Part shown: positions 17,095-26,413 of the stretch, piece after piece
Layout: every line of letters begins with the position of its first letter
How positions within the stretch are numbered: position 1 is the first letter of the stretch
Source of the DNA: an uncultured Eubacteriales bacterium
GTDB lineage: Bacteria; Bacillota; Clostridia; Christensenellales; UMGS416
Assembly: GCA_900542005.1 (NCBI GenBank)
Contig: UQLW01000005.1
Span: 45,579-109,578, forward strand
DNA: 64,000 nt
Direction of reading: 5' to 3'
Notes under the pieces: model-generated
What the model was told of the DNA's origin: nothing
The model's database searches: none
Seen by the model: only the letters and a program-made list of their open reading frames with translations
Program-made: the position numbers and the translations under genes

Positions 17095-17590
17095 CAGGTA
17101 CGCCCCCGGGACAGAGAGCGCGGCCTTTGTGCATCCTACCGCCGTGATCATGGGGGATGTGACGCTGGAGGAGGGCTGCACCGTTTGGCCGCAGGCTGTG
17201 CTTAGGGGCGATGACGGACCCATCCGTGTGGGCGCATGCAGCAACCTTCAGGACGGCGTGGTCCTGCACGGCGGCGTCCAGGTGGGCCGCTATGTGACGG
17301 TAGGCCATCGGGCGATCCTGCATGGCTGCCGGGTGGGGGACCGCGCGTTGATCGGTATGGGCTCCATTGTGCTGGACGGCGCCCAAATCGGCGACGGGGC
17401 CATCGTTGCCGCCGGGGCGGTCGTCGCTCCGGGGACGCATGTACCGCCGGGCAGCGTGGTTATGGGCGTACCAGGGCGCGTGGTCCGCGCCGCCACTAAG
17501 GCAGAGCGCAGTCAGGCGGTGCCACGGGCCAGGGAATATGAGCGGCTGGGCAGGGAATACGCCAATTGCCCGCAGGTTATTGACGAATAG
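17078..17590 (+). CDS. gamma-carbonic-anhydrase-like hexapeptide-repeat protein (170 aa)
   Basis: A left-handed beta-helix protein of the gamma carbonic anhydrase/PaaY group. Repeats are evident throughout: FVHPTAVIMGDVTLEEGCTVWPQAVLRGDDGPIRVG, NLQDGVVLHGG, TVGHRAILHGCRVGDRALIGMGSIVLDGAQIGDGAIVAAGAVVAPG. The likely metal histidines are in VLHGG, VGHRA and ILHGC, and the RGDDGPI loop is typical. It may bind zinc or iron and hydrate CO2, though many relatives have no shown activity. The start at 17078 overlaps the scfB end by 17 bp, with a purine-rich GGAGGAGGGGG upstream, so it is translated as part of the SCIFF unit. A link to SCIFF function is not evident. Confidence 0.85.
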   Translation: MKEPYSRYAPGTESAAFVHPTAVIMGDVTLEEGCTVWPQAVLRGDDGPIRVGACSNLQDGVVLHGGVQVGRYVTVGHRAILHGCRVGDRALIGMGSIVLDGAQIGDGAIVAAGAVVAPGTHVPPGSVVMGVPGRVVRAATKAERSQAVPRAREYERLGREYANCPQVIDE

Positions 17591-17639
17591 CCCCTGGAAA
17601 ATTATAATAAACGGATAAGGCAATTAAGGAGGACAGACC

Positions 17640-19850
17640 ATGAGGAGCAAGAAATGGACCATCATAATGGTATCAGCTTTGCTGGTTGTATCCATTGTGC
17701 TGGGCCTGGTTGGGGTGTTCGGCGTAGCGGTTGGCCGCTATGACGTGCTCTCCTGGGGGGAGTCCGTGCAGCTGGGACTGGATCTGCGCGGCGGCGTTTA
17801 TGTGGTATATGACGCCGAGGACGCTGGCGACGGTAATTTTGAATCGCAGATGGCGAGCACCATGGAGGTGCTGCGCAGGCGTCTGGATAACCAAGGCTAT
17901 ACCGAAGCGACCGTAAACCGCCAGGGAACCAACCGCATCCGGGTGGAAATTCCAAACGTAGCGGATCCGAAGGCTGTTTTGGATATCATCGGCAAGCCGG
18001 CCCATCTTGAGTTCCGCGAGCCCGACGGTACGGTGATTGCGGAGGGCAAGGACATTGAGCAGTGCGGCTATGAATACCTGCAGGATGCGGGCTATGTCGT
18101 TGCCTTTAAGTTTAAGAGCGAAGCGGCCACCGCCTTTTCTGAGGCGTCGTCCCGCCTGGTAGGGCAGAAAATCAGCATCTATCTGGATGATGAGCTCATT
18201 TCGGCCCCGGACGTGAAGAGCGCCATTACAAACGGCGAGGGCTATATTGAAGGCGGCTTTACCCTCGACGGCGCCAAGGAACTGGCGATGCTGATTCAGT
18301 CCGGCGCGCTGCCGCTGGATCTGGAGCAGACGGAAATCCGCACCATCTCCGCCACGCTGGGCGAGGATGCCCTGACGCGTTCCATCATAGCCGGCCTGAT
18401 TGGCCTTGGGTTGGTGTACCTGTTCATGCTCGTCGTATACCGCCTGCCGGGCTTGGTGGCCGATGTGGCGCTGACCATTTATATCATTATCGTCATGTAC
18501 TGCATCTGCCTGATCCCGGGCGTACAGCTTACCCTGCCGGGTATTGCGGGTATTATCCTGGGCATCGGCATGGCGGTGGACGCCAACGTCATTATCTTTG
18601 AACGGCTCAAGGAGGAGCTGCGCATCGGCAAGAGCGTGCGCGCGGCAGTGAATACGGCCTTCAAAAAGGCTATGGTTGCGATTCTGGACTCCAATATTAC
18701 GACCATGATTGCCGCCGTGGTGCTGATTGCCTATGGTACGGGTTCCATCAAGGGCTATGCCTATACGCTGGCGATTTCCATCGTGGCCAGCATGATTACC
18801 GCGGTGCTCATTACCCGCATGCTGCTGCAGGCTCTGGTCATATTCGGGGTGGAGAAGCCTTCGCTCTTTGGCCTGTCCAAGCCTAAAGCGGAAAAGAAGG
18901 AGCGGGCCTTCTCCGTTACGAAATACGGCCGGTGGTTTGCGCTGCTGCCGGTGGTGGTTATCCTGATCGGCGTGGTTACCGGCTTTACCGGCGGCTTTAA
19001 CTTCGGCATCGACTTTGCCGGGGGAACGCTCTACACGGTAGACCTCAAGCAGAGCTTTGCGTCCGATGATGTGGTGGATATCGTCCGTCAGACGGTGACC
19101 GATACCAAGATGGACGTCCGGGTGTCGGTGTCAGAGGATACGCAGGCTGTCATTCAGATCCAGAACAAGAATGAAAGCGGCGAGGACTACGACGCGCAGA
19201 TCAAGCAGATCGAGACGGACCTGAAGGCCAAGTATCCGGAGATGGAGGTCGTATCGGAGGACCGTGTCGGCGCTACTGCGGGATCGGAGCTGATCCGCAA
19301 CGCGATGACGGCGATCGGAATCACCTGCGTGCTGATGCTGATCTACATCTCCTTCCGGTTTGAGTTCCTGAGCGGCGTCGCCGCGGTGATCGCGCTGATT
19401 CATGATATGGGCATGATGATCTGTGTGGTCTGTATCCTGAATATTCAGGTCAACAGCTCCTTTGTGGCAGCCGTTTTGACCATCATGGGTTATTCCATCA
19501 ACAATACCATCGTTGTGTTCGACCGGATTCGTGACAATAACCGGCGCTTTGGTTCGGCGCTGACCCGCCGCGAGATCGTTGACCGGTCCGTACGGGAGAC
19601 GCTGACGCGTTCCATCAATACGTCCCTGACCACGCTGCTGACCATCCTGTGCGTATATATCCTGGGCGTAACCTCCATCCGCGAGTTCTCGCTGCCGATC
19701 ATCGTAGGCCTGCTGTTCGGCACCTATTCCTCGGTGCTGCTTTCCGGGCCCTTCTGGGCCTGGTGCCATGGCCTTGTGGACCGGCATAAGGAGAACCGGC
19801 GATTGAAGGCTTCCACGGCTCCCAAGCCGGCGAAGGCCAAAAAGAAGTAA
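17640..19850 (+). CDS. secDF: protein translocase SecDF, fused SecD and SecF (736 aa)
   Basis: Membrane component that uses the proton gradient to pull preproteins through the SecYEG channel. SecD half (residues 1 to about 415): N-terminal helix, LGLDLRGGVYVVYD, a periplasmic-type loop, and GIILGIGMAVDANVIIFERLKEE. SecF half (about 425-720): NFGIDFAGGTLYTVDL and TIMGYSINNTIVVFDRIRDN. Both halves have the expected six-helix pattern, so this is the natural fused form found in many Firmicutes. The start follows AAGGAGGACAGACC. A highly basic tail ends the protein. A terminator-like hairpin separates it from recJ. Confidence 0.95.
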   Translation: MRSKKWTIIMVSALLVVSIVLGLVGVFGVAVGRYDVLSWGESVQLGLDLRGGVYVVYDAEDAGDGNFESQMASTMEVLRRRLDNQGYTEATVNRQGTNRIRVEIPNVADPKAVLDIIGKPAHLEFREPDGTVIAEGKDIEQCGYEYLQDAGYVVAFKFKSEAATAFSEASSRLVGQKISIYLDDELISAPDVKSAITNGEGYIEGGFTLDGAKELAMLIQSGALPLDLEQTEIRTISATLGEDALTRSIIAGLIGLGLVYLFMLVVYRLPGLVADVALTIYIIIVMYCICLIPGVQLTLPGIAGIILGIGMAVDANVIIFERLKEELRIGKSVRAAVNTAFKKAMVAILDSNITTMIAAVVLIAYGTGSIKGYAYTLAISIVASMITAVLITRMLLQALVIFGVEKPSLFGLSKPKAEKKERAFSVTKYGRWFALLPVVVILIGVVTGFTGGFNFGIDFAGGTLYTVDLKQSFASDDVVDIVRQTVTDTKMDVRVSVSEDTQAVIQIQNKNESGEDYDAQIKQIETDLKAKYPEMEVVSEDRVGATAGSELIRNAMTAIGITCVLMLIYISFRFEFLSGVAAVIALIHDMGMMICVVCILNIQVNSSFVAAVLTIMGYSINNTIVVFDRIRDNNRRFGSALTRREIVDRSVRETLTRSINTSLTTLLTILCVYILGVTSIREFSLPIIVGLLFGTYSSVLLSGPFWAWCHGLVDRHKENRRLKASTAPKPAKAKKK

Positions 19851-19854
19851 GATG

Positions 19855-19889
19855 AAAGAAGGAGCTTTCGCAGAAGGCTCCTTCTTTTT
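19855..19889 (+). terminator. terminator after secDF
   Basis: AGAAGGAGC pairs with GCTCCTTCT (ending 19885) and is followed by TTTTT, 11 bp before the recJ start. Some read-through into recJ is likely, because no other recJ promoter is clear. Confidence 0.75.
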
Positions 19890-19900
19890 AGGAGTTTTGC

Positions 19901-22303
19901 ATGATATGCTATGAACCCAGAAGCCGGCGCATGGCTGGAAGGGATGAAACCCGCGCGCTGTCGTCGGCACTCGGCGTGGATCCCTCATTGGCCGAGATCC
20001 TGATTCGCCGCGGTTACGATACCCTCCAGGCGGCGGAGCACTTCCTGCATCCCTCGCTGGCGGATCTCGATGACCCGATGAATATCACCGATATGGACAA
20101 AGCCGTCGAGCGGATCCGCCGGGCGCTGGATTGCCGGGAGCCGATCGTGGTGTATGGCGATTATGACGCCGACGGGGTCTGCGCTGCCAGCATTCTGCTG
20201 GAATATTTGAGAAGCCAGGGCGGATTAGTGGGCTATTATATCCCTGAACGCCACAGGGAAGGGTATGGGCTGAATGAAAGGGCTGTGCGGGACCTGGCTT
20301 CCCAGGGCTACCGGCTCATGATTACGGTGGATTGTGGGATTGCCAGCCGGGATGAGGCGGCGCTGGCCACTGCGCTGGGGATGGACGTCATCATTACCGA
20401 CCACCATGAATGCCCGCCTCAGCTGCCGGAGGCGGTGGCGGTGCTGGACCTGAAGCGCCAGGGCCAGTCGTATCGCTTTCACGAACTATGCGGGGCCGGC
20501 CTGGCGGGGCGGCTGGTGGAGGCCCTGGGCGGCCGTGAGGCGATGCTCCGATGCCTGGATCTGATGGCGCTGGCTACGGTGGCGGACCTGGTGCCCCTGG
20601 TGGAAGAAAACCGCGCGATTGTAGCGGAGGGCTTGAAGGCAATCTGCCGCGCAGAGCGTCCTGGCCTGCGCGCGTTAATTGAGGCCGCCGGCCCGGTTCC
20701 CGACCGGATATCCGCCGGGCAGCTGGCCTTCCAGTTGGGCCCCAGGATCAATGCGGGCGGCCGGATGGACGTATCCAGCAAAAGCGTCGAGCTGATGACC
20801 ACAGCAGATCATGACATCGCCCAGGCGATTGCCCATGAGCTGGATCAGGACAACACACGCCGTAAAGCAGTCGGCGAGCAGATCGCCCAGCAGGCGCTTT
20901 CCCTGACGGCATCCGAGATCGATCTTGCCAGGGAACGGGGTATTGTGCTGTGGAGCGATCATTGGGACAGCGGCGTGCAGGGGATTGTGGCCAGCCGCCT
21001 GGTGGAGCAGTACCATCGCCCGGCCATCCTGCTGACCCGGGAGGAGGACCACTATGTGGGTTCCGCCCGAAGTATCCCCGGCGTTCACCTTTATCAGATG
21101 CTGGAAGGCTGTAAAGACCTGCTGATCCGTTTTGGAGGCCATGAGATGGCCGCCGGCATGTCGGTTGCGCCTGAAAACCTGGATCGTTTTCGCCGCCGCT
21201 TCAACGACCTGCTCCGTGAAAGGACGGATGGCCGCCTCTATTTGCCAAGGCAGAGCTATGACCTGATGCTTGGGGTATCGGCCATAACGGAAACCCTAGC
21301 GGAGCAGCTTTCTGCCCTGGCGCCCTACGGCATGGGGAATCCGTCGGTCGTCCTGCGGGTACAGGCGAATATGGAGGATATCCGCCCCATGGGCGCCGAT
21401 GGCGCGCATTTCCGCTCCAGCCTGGTGGACGAGGGCGGGACATGCCCGGCGGTGGCCTTTCGTATGGCCCCGCCGGTACATACCGGGGATTGCCGGTATG
21501 ATTTGCTGGTCAGCCCTGGCATCAATGAGTGGAGGGGGCGCCGCAGCCTGCAGTGCCAGATCCACTGCTTTCAGCGGGCGGCAGGCGAGCTGCCGGGCGA
21601 GGCGGCTGCGGTTCCTCCGGGGCGGTGGGGGGAGAATGCGCTTTCCCAGCTGCTGCTGGGCAGTATGGAGCCGGACAAGACGGTATGCGAGATACAAAGC
21701 GGGGCGATGGATTGGCTTTTGGAGGATCCCTTTGGTACGCTTGTATTGGCCCATACGCCCTATGGCGTTGAGCGCTTGGCAACGCCGCCCGCCCAGCTGC
21801 ATATTGCCCTAGAGGACGGCAAAGGCGCCGTGGCCTGCCAGAATACTTTGGTTTTAGCGCCCGATTATGAACGCCTGGCCGAGTCCGGATACTGGCGCAG
21901 GCTGTTGCTGTTGGATCCGCCCATTTCATGGCGTGCTGCACAAAACCTGGCCGGACGATTGCATTGTGAACAGATCGGTAGTATAATGAAGGATAATCCT
22001 TTTGAATACCCTAACCTTTGGCCCCAATTTGGCGAGGACGAGCTGCGGCGCTGCTATGTAGGGCTGCGCAGGATGGCAGCCCAGGGGCGAAGCTTCCGCA
22101 GCCGCGAAAATGCATTGGCTTCAGCGGCAGACGCGATGGAACTAAGCCAATGCTGCGCGCGGATCGCTTTGGGCATCTTTTCCGAGCTGGGGTTGGTTCG
22201 TTTTGGCGCGGACGCGCCTTTTCTGGCCTTGATTCCAGGAAGAAAGGTGCAGCTTTCTAGCAGCGGGCTTTACGGCCGCGCGGCGGCATATTTCCATCGG
22301 TAG
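19901..22303 (+). CDS. recJ: single-stranded-DNA-specific exonuclease RecJ (800 aa)
   Basis: A 5'-3' exonuclease acting on single-stranded DNA in recombination and mismatch repair. The DHH phosphoesterase core is intact: VYGDYDADGVCAASIL, TVDCGIAS, ITDHHECP, then LCGAGLAGRLVEAL and LATVADLVPL. The DHHA1 part has LGPRINAGGRMD and WDSGVQGIVASRLV, and FGGHEMAAGMSV ends the nuclease core at about residue 425. An oligonucleotide-binding fold follows, then about 200 extra C-terminal residues of the kind seen in clostridial RecJ. The start at 19901 has TAGGAG 6 bp upstream. Downstream, rel starts after 72 bp. Confidence 0.95.
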   Translation: MICYEPRSRRMAGRDETRALSSALGVDPSLAEILIRRGYDTLQAAEHFLHPSLADLDDPMNITDMDKAVERIRRALDCREPIVVYGDYDADGVCAASILLEYLRSQGGLVGYYIPERHREGYGLNERAVRDLASQGYRLMITVDCGIASRDEAALATALGMDVIITDHHECPPQLPEAVAVLDLKRQGQSYRFHELCGAGLAGRLVEALGGREAMLRCLDLMALATVADLVPLVEENRAIVAEGLKAICRAERPGLRALIEAAGPVPDRISAGQLAFQLGPRINAGGRMDVSSKSVELMTTADHDIAQAIAHELDQDNTRRKAVGEQIAQQALSLTASEIDLARERGIVLWSDHWDSGVQGIVASRLVEQYHRPAILLTREEDHYVGSARSIPGVHLYQMLEGCKDLLIRFGGHEMAAGMSVAPENLDRFRRRFNDLLRERTDGRLYLPRQSYDLMLGVSAITETLAEQLSALAPYGMGNPSVVLRVQANMEDIRPMGADGAHFRSSLVDEGGTCPAVAFRMAPPVHTGDCRYDLLVSPGINEWRGRRSLQCQIHCFQRAAGELPGEAAAVPPGRWGENALSQLLLGSMEPDKTVCEIQSGAMDWLLEDPFGTLVLAHTPYGVERLATPPAQLHIALEDGKGAVACQNTLVLAPDYERLAESGYWRRLLLLDPPISWRAAQNLAGRLHCEQIGSIMKDNPFEYPNLWPQFGEDELRRCYVGLRRMAAQGRSFRSRENALASAADAMELSQCCARIALGIFSELGLVRFGADAPFLALIPGRKVQLSSSGLYGRAAAYFHR

Positions 22304-22375
22304 CGTTTTGTATCAGGGCGGGTTTTACGAGAAGGGAAGCATCGGGAATATAGCCTGTGAGCAGGAGGTGTTAAC

Positions 22376-24556
22376 TTGAGCGATTTCTTGGATATGGTCC
22401 ACCGGGACTATGAAAAACTGGATACAGCCTTGATTGAGAAGGCCTACAATTTCGCGGAGAAGGCCCATGGCGGCCAGAACCGTGAATCGGGCGAGCCCTA
22501 TATCGTGCACCCTGTGGAAGTAGCCAAGATCTTGCTGGGGATGGACATGGACGCCCCGACGGTGGCGGCGGGCCTGCTGCACGATGTGGCTGAGGATACG
22601 GAAAACTCGGTTGAGGCGCTGCGGGAGAATTTTGGCGATGAGGTCGCCCAGCTGGTGGATGGCGTGACCAAGCTCTCCCGGATGGAGTTCTTTTCCAAAG
22701 AAGAACAGCAGGCGGAAAGCCTGCGAAAAATGCTGCTGGCTATGGCAAAGGATATCCGCGTGGTGCTGATACGCCTGGCCGACCGGCTGCACAATATGCG
22801 GACCCTGGGCTATTGCTCGAAGGAAAAGCAGATCCGTATTGCCCATGAGACGCTGGATATCTATGCGCCTCTGGCGCACCGGCTGGGTATATTCAACGTA
22901 AAATGGGAGCTGGAGGATCTGTCGCTGTATTATCTGGATCCTGAAGGCTACCATATGCTCAAGGAGCAGGTGGCCATGCACCGCAATGAGCGCGAGGCGG
23001 TCATCGAGGACATTATCTCCACGATCCGGACCAAGCTGGAGGAGGCGCAGATCAAAGCCAGCATCGAAGGCCGGCCGAAGCATTTTTACTCCATCTATAA
23101 GAAGATGAAGCAGCAGAATAAGTCCTTTGACCAGATCTATGATCTGACGGCGATCCGGATCATCGTCGATACGGTCAACGATTGCTATGCGGTGCTGGGC
23201 ATCGTCCATACGATCTGGAAGCCGATCCCGGGCCGCTTCAAGGACTATATCGCGATGCCTAAGCCGAACCTGTATCAGTCGCTGCATACAACGCTGATCG
23301 GGCGGCAGGGCGTACCCTTTGAGGTGCAGATCCGCACCTGGGAGATGCACCGCACGGCCGAGTTCGGCATCGCCGCCCATTGGAAGTATAAGGAGCAGCG
23401 CTCTGACTCCAGCGATATGGATGCGAAGCTCCAGTGGCTCCGTCAGGTGTTGGAGTGGCAGAATGAGACCAGCGATTCGCTGGAATTCATGAATACCCTC
23501 AAGGTAGACCTTTTTTCCGATCAGGTCTTTGTCTTTACGCCCAAGGGCAAGGTGGTAGAGCTGCCCCAGGGCGCCAACCCCATTGATTTCGCCTACCGCA
23601 TTCACAGCGCAATTGGCAACAAGTGCGTAGGGGCAAAGGTGAACGGCCGGATCGTCCAGCTGGATACGCCGCTGAAAACGGGCGATATTGTGGAGATCAT
23701 TACGGCTAACAACGCACGCGGTCCCAGCCGGGACTGGATCAGCATAGCCAAGACCCCGCAGGCGCGCAGCAAGATCCGCGCGTGGCTGAAAAAGGAACGG
23801 CGCGATGAGAACGTTGAAAAGGGCAAAGCCATGCTGGACGCGGCGGCGAAGAAGTTCGCTGTCCCCTTAAGCCAGCTCATGCGGACGGAATGGGTTGAGC
23901 CAATCCTGACCCGTCATGGCCTAAGCACCCTGGAGGATCTGTATGCTGCGGTAGGCTATGGCGGCGTTACGACCAATCAGGTGATCTTCCGGCTGTTGGA
24001 GGATTACCGCAGCGAGACCCGCACAAGCCAGCAGGAGGAGGAAGCCGAAAAGGCGCTGCATGAGAGCATGCATCCCCAGCCGGGACAGGCGGCCAAAAAG
24101 CCCACCGCCAGCCAAGGGATCATCGTAAAAGGCGAGGGCAATATGCTGGTCCGCATGTCACGATGCTGCTCGCCGGTGCCTCCGGATCCCATTGTGGGCT
24201 TCATTACCCGGGGGCGCGGCGTGTCCATTCATCGGGCGGACTGTGCCAATTTGCAGGATATTGGCATTGATCCGGCGCGGTTTATCGAAGTAGAATGGGC
24301 GCAGGATGCGGAGAGCGCTTACCAGGCCGAGCTGCATCTGGATATGCATGATAAGCCGGGGATGCTGGTGGAGGTTTCCAGCGTGATTTCCAATATGAAT
24401 ATCCATATGCTGGCGATCAATGCCCGGGTGGATAAGAATAATGTGGCGTCTATTACGCTGACGGTGGAGATCCATAACAAGGCGCAGCTGGACAGCCTTA
24501 TCAAGCAGTTTAAAAAAATGCCCGATATGATACGGGTATATCGCGTTAACGCATAA
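22376..24556 (+). CDS. relA: bifunctional (p)ppGpp synthetase/hydrolase Rel (726 aa)
   Basis: Makes and degrades the alarmones pppGpp and ppGpp. In order: HD hydrolase domain (HPVEVAKIL, AGLLHDVAEDT, RLADRLHNMRTL), synthetase domain (RPKHFYSIYKKM, YDLTAIRIIVD, PKPNLYQSLHTT), TGS domain (about 390-450; VFVFTPKGKVVELPQGANPIDFAYRIH), a helical and zinc-finger-like region (RCCSPVPPDPIVGFITRGRGVSIHRADC) and a C-terminal ACT domain. Both active sites look complete. It starts with TTG at 22376 after a strong AGGAGGTG. It is downstream of recJ, as in many Firmicutes. Confidence 0.96.
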   Translation: MSDFLDMVHRDYEKLDTALIEKAYNFAEKAHGGQNRESGEPYIVHPVEVAKILLGMDMDAPTVAAGLLHDVAEDTENSVEALRENFGDEVAQLVDGVTKLSRMEFFSKEEQQAESLRKMLLAMAKDIRVVLIRLADRLHNMRTLGYCSKEKQIRIAHETLDIYAPLAHRLGIFNVKWELEDLSLYYLDPEGYHMLKEQVAMHRNEREAVIEDIISTIRTKLEEAQIKASIEGRPKHFYSIYKKMKQQNKSFDQIYDLTAIRIIVDTVNDCYAVLGIVHTIWKPIPGRFKDYIAMPKPNLYQSLHTTLIGRQGVPFEVQIRTWEMHRTAEFGIAAHWKYKEQRSDSSDMDAKLQWLRQVLEWQNETSDSLEFMNTLKVDLFSDQVFVFTPKGKVVELPQGANPIDFAYRIHSAIGNKCVGAKVNGRIVQLDTPLKTGDIVEIITANNARGPSRDWISIAKTPQARSKIRAWLKKERRDENVEKGKAMLDAAAKKFAVPLSQLMRTEWVEPILTRHGLSTLEDLYAAVGYGGVTTNQVIFRLLEDYRSETRTSQQEEEAEKALHESMHPQPGQAAKKPTASQGIIVKGEGNMLVRMSRCCSPVPPDPIVGFITRGRGVSIHRADCANLQDIGIDPARFIEVEWAQDAESAYQAELHLDMHDKPGMLVEVSSVISNMNIHMLAINARVDKNNVASITLTVEIHNKAQLDSLIKQFKKMPDMIRVYRVNA

Positions 24557-24596
24557 AGAGCCCCCATCATCGGCAGCAGTCCCATGGGAAAGGAAT

Positions 24597-24638
24597 AAAA
24601 AAATCGGAACCGGCGTGTATCTTACGCCGGTTCCGATT
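24597..24638 (-). terminator. terminator of the flavin redox operon (minus strand)
   Basis: A perfect 15-bp stem (24602-24616 with 24624-24638) is followed, reading on the minus strand, by seven T residues. On the plus strand the T-tract is absent, so it mainly serves the DUF4405 gene. Confidence 0.85.
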
Positions 24639-24641
24639 CCA

Positions 24642-25346
24642 TTAAGCGCGCCTTTCCTCTGACGGCCTTTCGGTTTTCCCTAAATTTCTCAATCCTTTGG
24701 CGAGGTAGTGGCCCACGAATACCCAAAGCCCCATCAGGCAAATGTAATCCAGTAAAAAGAGCCAGGCTGGTTCCTCATAATCCCAAAAGACGAATTCTGA
24801 TTGCAGAAACAGGTAAGTGGGAAAATCGCGGCTTAAAAATACAGTAGCGCCGTAAGCTGCAATCAGCAGACCGGTCAGCAAGAGAAGCAGCCTGCGGATT
24901 TTTGCGGGCTTTGCTCCCCTTGCTTTCCTTTTTGCCAGAGCTAAAAATACATTCCAGTGCAGCCCCAGATGAAGGCTCATCAGAATAAAGCCCCAATAGG
25001 CGCCCAGAATATGCAACCTTCTGGCCAGCGCCATTTTTCCGTCAATGGGTAAAAATGCGAATACATGGCGTGACATAACAATACCGCTGTACATCTGTGC
25101 CAGCATCGAGATCAGAAGCAGCATATCCACGCAGATTTGAAATACCCGCATAGGGGTAAACCTGCCCTTGAGCAGGTTTTTATACCAGCTTCGGTTTAGA
25201 ATGTGGTGTACGATAAATAAAGCGAGCATTCCAGCTCCGGCCCACTCGTGGGCTGCTTCGCCCCAAAGCTGGTATCCCATCAAAAGCAACAGGGACAGCG
25301 TCATCAGCACATCCACGATAATTTTTGCGATGGCGGTTGGCTTCAT
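24642..25346 (-). CDS. DUF4405 cytochrome-like membrane protein (234 aa)
   Basis: An integral membrane protein with about six helices of the DUF4405 group, called flavinylation-associated cytochromes. Histidines sit inside or at the ends of helices (LFIVHHILNRSWYKNL, RRLHILGAYWGFILMSLHLGLHWNVF), a good pattern for b-type heme ligation. It could pass electrons across the membrane to the extracytosolic flavodoxin lipoproteins encoded upstream. The start follows AGGAGG, four bases after the preceding stop, so it is co-translated. It is the last gene of the operon. Heme binding is inferred from sequence only. Confidence 0.8.
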   Translation of the reverse strand: MKPTAIAKIIVDVLMTLSLLLLMGYQLWGEAAHEWAGAGMLALFIVHHILNRSWYKNLLKGRFTPMRVFQICVDMLLLISMLAQMYSGIVMSRHVFAFLPIDGKMALARRLHILGAYWGFILMSLHLGLHWNVFLALAKRKARGAKPAKIRRLLLLLTGLLIAAYGATVFLSRDFPTYLFLQSEFVFWDYEEPAWLFLLDYICLMGLWVFVGHYLAKGLRNLGKTERPSEERRA

Positions 25347-25350
25347 CCAG

Positions 25351-25890
25351 CTAACCTCCTATCCGTTTCCCCAGCCAATAGGCATCCTGCACGAAGCGGG
25401 TATGCTTTGTCATCTGCACCGTACCGCATCCAGTGGCCAGAATTTCCCCTTGATTTTGGAAGTTAAGATAGTTGCACAGGGTTTCATAGTGCGCCTTAAT
25501 ATCCCGCATCGTCCAATCGTTGCTGTCCCAGGCGGCAGCAATCAGGACGGTTTTCAGCTTCATGGCTGCCAGCTGCCCATTAAAGCTGTAAAAGCGGTCA
25601 ATGACGGTTTTCAGCTGCGTGGAAAATCCGAAATAGTAAAGGGGCGTCACAAAAACCGCTGCATCACAGGTCAGCAGCTGTTCTCTTAAAGGCGCCATAT
25701 CGTCCTTTTGCACACAGGGGCCCGACATCCCACAGGCGCCGCAGCCCAGGCAGGGATGCAGGTCGGCGTGCCCGGCATCAAACACCGCGATCGTATGGCC
25801 AGCCTCCTGTGCGCCTCGGATAAAGGCTCCGGCCAGCAGGTTGGAGGAGCCATGTTTATGCGGGCTGCTCTCAATCACCAGAATTTTCAT
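25351..25890 (-). CDS. NAD(P)H-dependent FMN reductase-like flavoprotein (179 aa)
   Basis: A cytoplasmic flavodoxin-fold protein. The phosphate loop of FMN is visible at the start (IESSPHKHGSSNLLAGAF). CLGCGACGMSGPC near residues 48-60 is the cysteine cluster typical of iron-sulfur flavoprotein and NADPH-dependent FMN reductase relatives, and FVTPLYYFGFSTQLKTVIDRFY is the conserved dimer/substrate loop. It probably moves electrons from NAD(P)H to FMN or quinones. The start follows AAGGAG. It sits between a flavodoxin and the DUF4405 protein. Whether the cysteines bind a cluster is not certain. Confidence 0.85.
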   Translation of the reverse strand: MKILVIESSPHKHGSSNLLAGAFIRGAQEAGHTIAVFDAGHADLHPCLGCGACGMSGPCVQKDDMAPLREQLLTCDAAVFVTPLYYFGFSTQLKTVIDRFYSFNGQLAAMKLKTVLIAAAWDSNDWTMRDIKAHYETLCNYLNFQNQGEILATGCGTVQMTKHTRFVQDAYWLGKRIGG

Positions 25891-25902
25891 TGCGCGCGCT
25901 CC

Positions 25903-26382
25903 TTACAGTCCCAGGCTTTTTACCCAGGAGGAAACCTCGTCTGCCGAGGCGGAACCGTTCATCCTTTTTCCAGGCAGAACCCTTGCCGCCGGGCAGCTTT
26001 TCTGCAGGATTGAAGATGTCTCTCCCATGCCGCTGCCGCCGGAGGTGGCGAAGGGAATCACTGTTTTACCGGAAAGGTCATAGCTTTCCAGGAATGTCTG
26101 GATAATGCGGGGCGCTTCATACCACCAGATAGGGAACCCCACGAACACGGTATCATACCGCTCCATATGCTCTACCGGGGCCGCAATCGCAGGACGGGAG
26201 CCTTTGTCGTTCATCTCCACGCTGCTGCGGCTGCTTTTGTTGTTCCAGTTCAGATCAGCGCGGGTATAGGGAACGGCGGGGCGGATCTCATACAGGTCTC
26301 CGCCTGTGGCCTCTGCCAGTGTCTTTGCCAGCCTTGCCGTTACGCCGCTGGCTGAAAAATAAGCGACTAATGCCTTACCCAT
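25903..26382 (-). CDS. cytoplasmic flavodoxin (159 aa)
   Basis: A flavodoxin of the Flavodoxin_4 type. The FMN phosphate loop is AYFSASGVTARLAKTLA, the isoalloxazine loops are FVGFPIWWYEAPRIIQTFLE and IPFATSGGSGMGETSS. There is no signal peptide, in contrast to the two lipoprotein paralogues in the same operon, so it would be the cytoplasmic partner. Its middle segment (NWNNKSSRSSVEMNDKGSRPAI) is the usual variable insertion. The start follows ATGGAGGG. Confidence 0.9.
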   Translation of the reverse strand: MGKALVAYFSASGVTARLAKTLAEATGGDLYEIRPAVPYTRADLNWNNKSSRSSVEMNDKGSRPAIAAPVEHMERYDTVFVGFPIWWYEAPRIIQTFLESYDLSGKTVIPFATSGGSGMGETSSILQKSCPAARVLPGKRMNGSASADEVSSWVKSLGL

Positions 26383-26413
26383 GTTTATCCCTCCATATCG
26401 TGCATATCAGCCT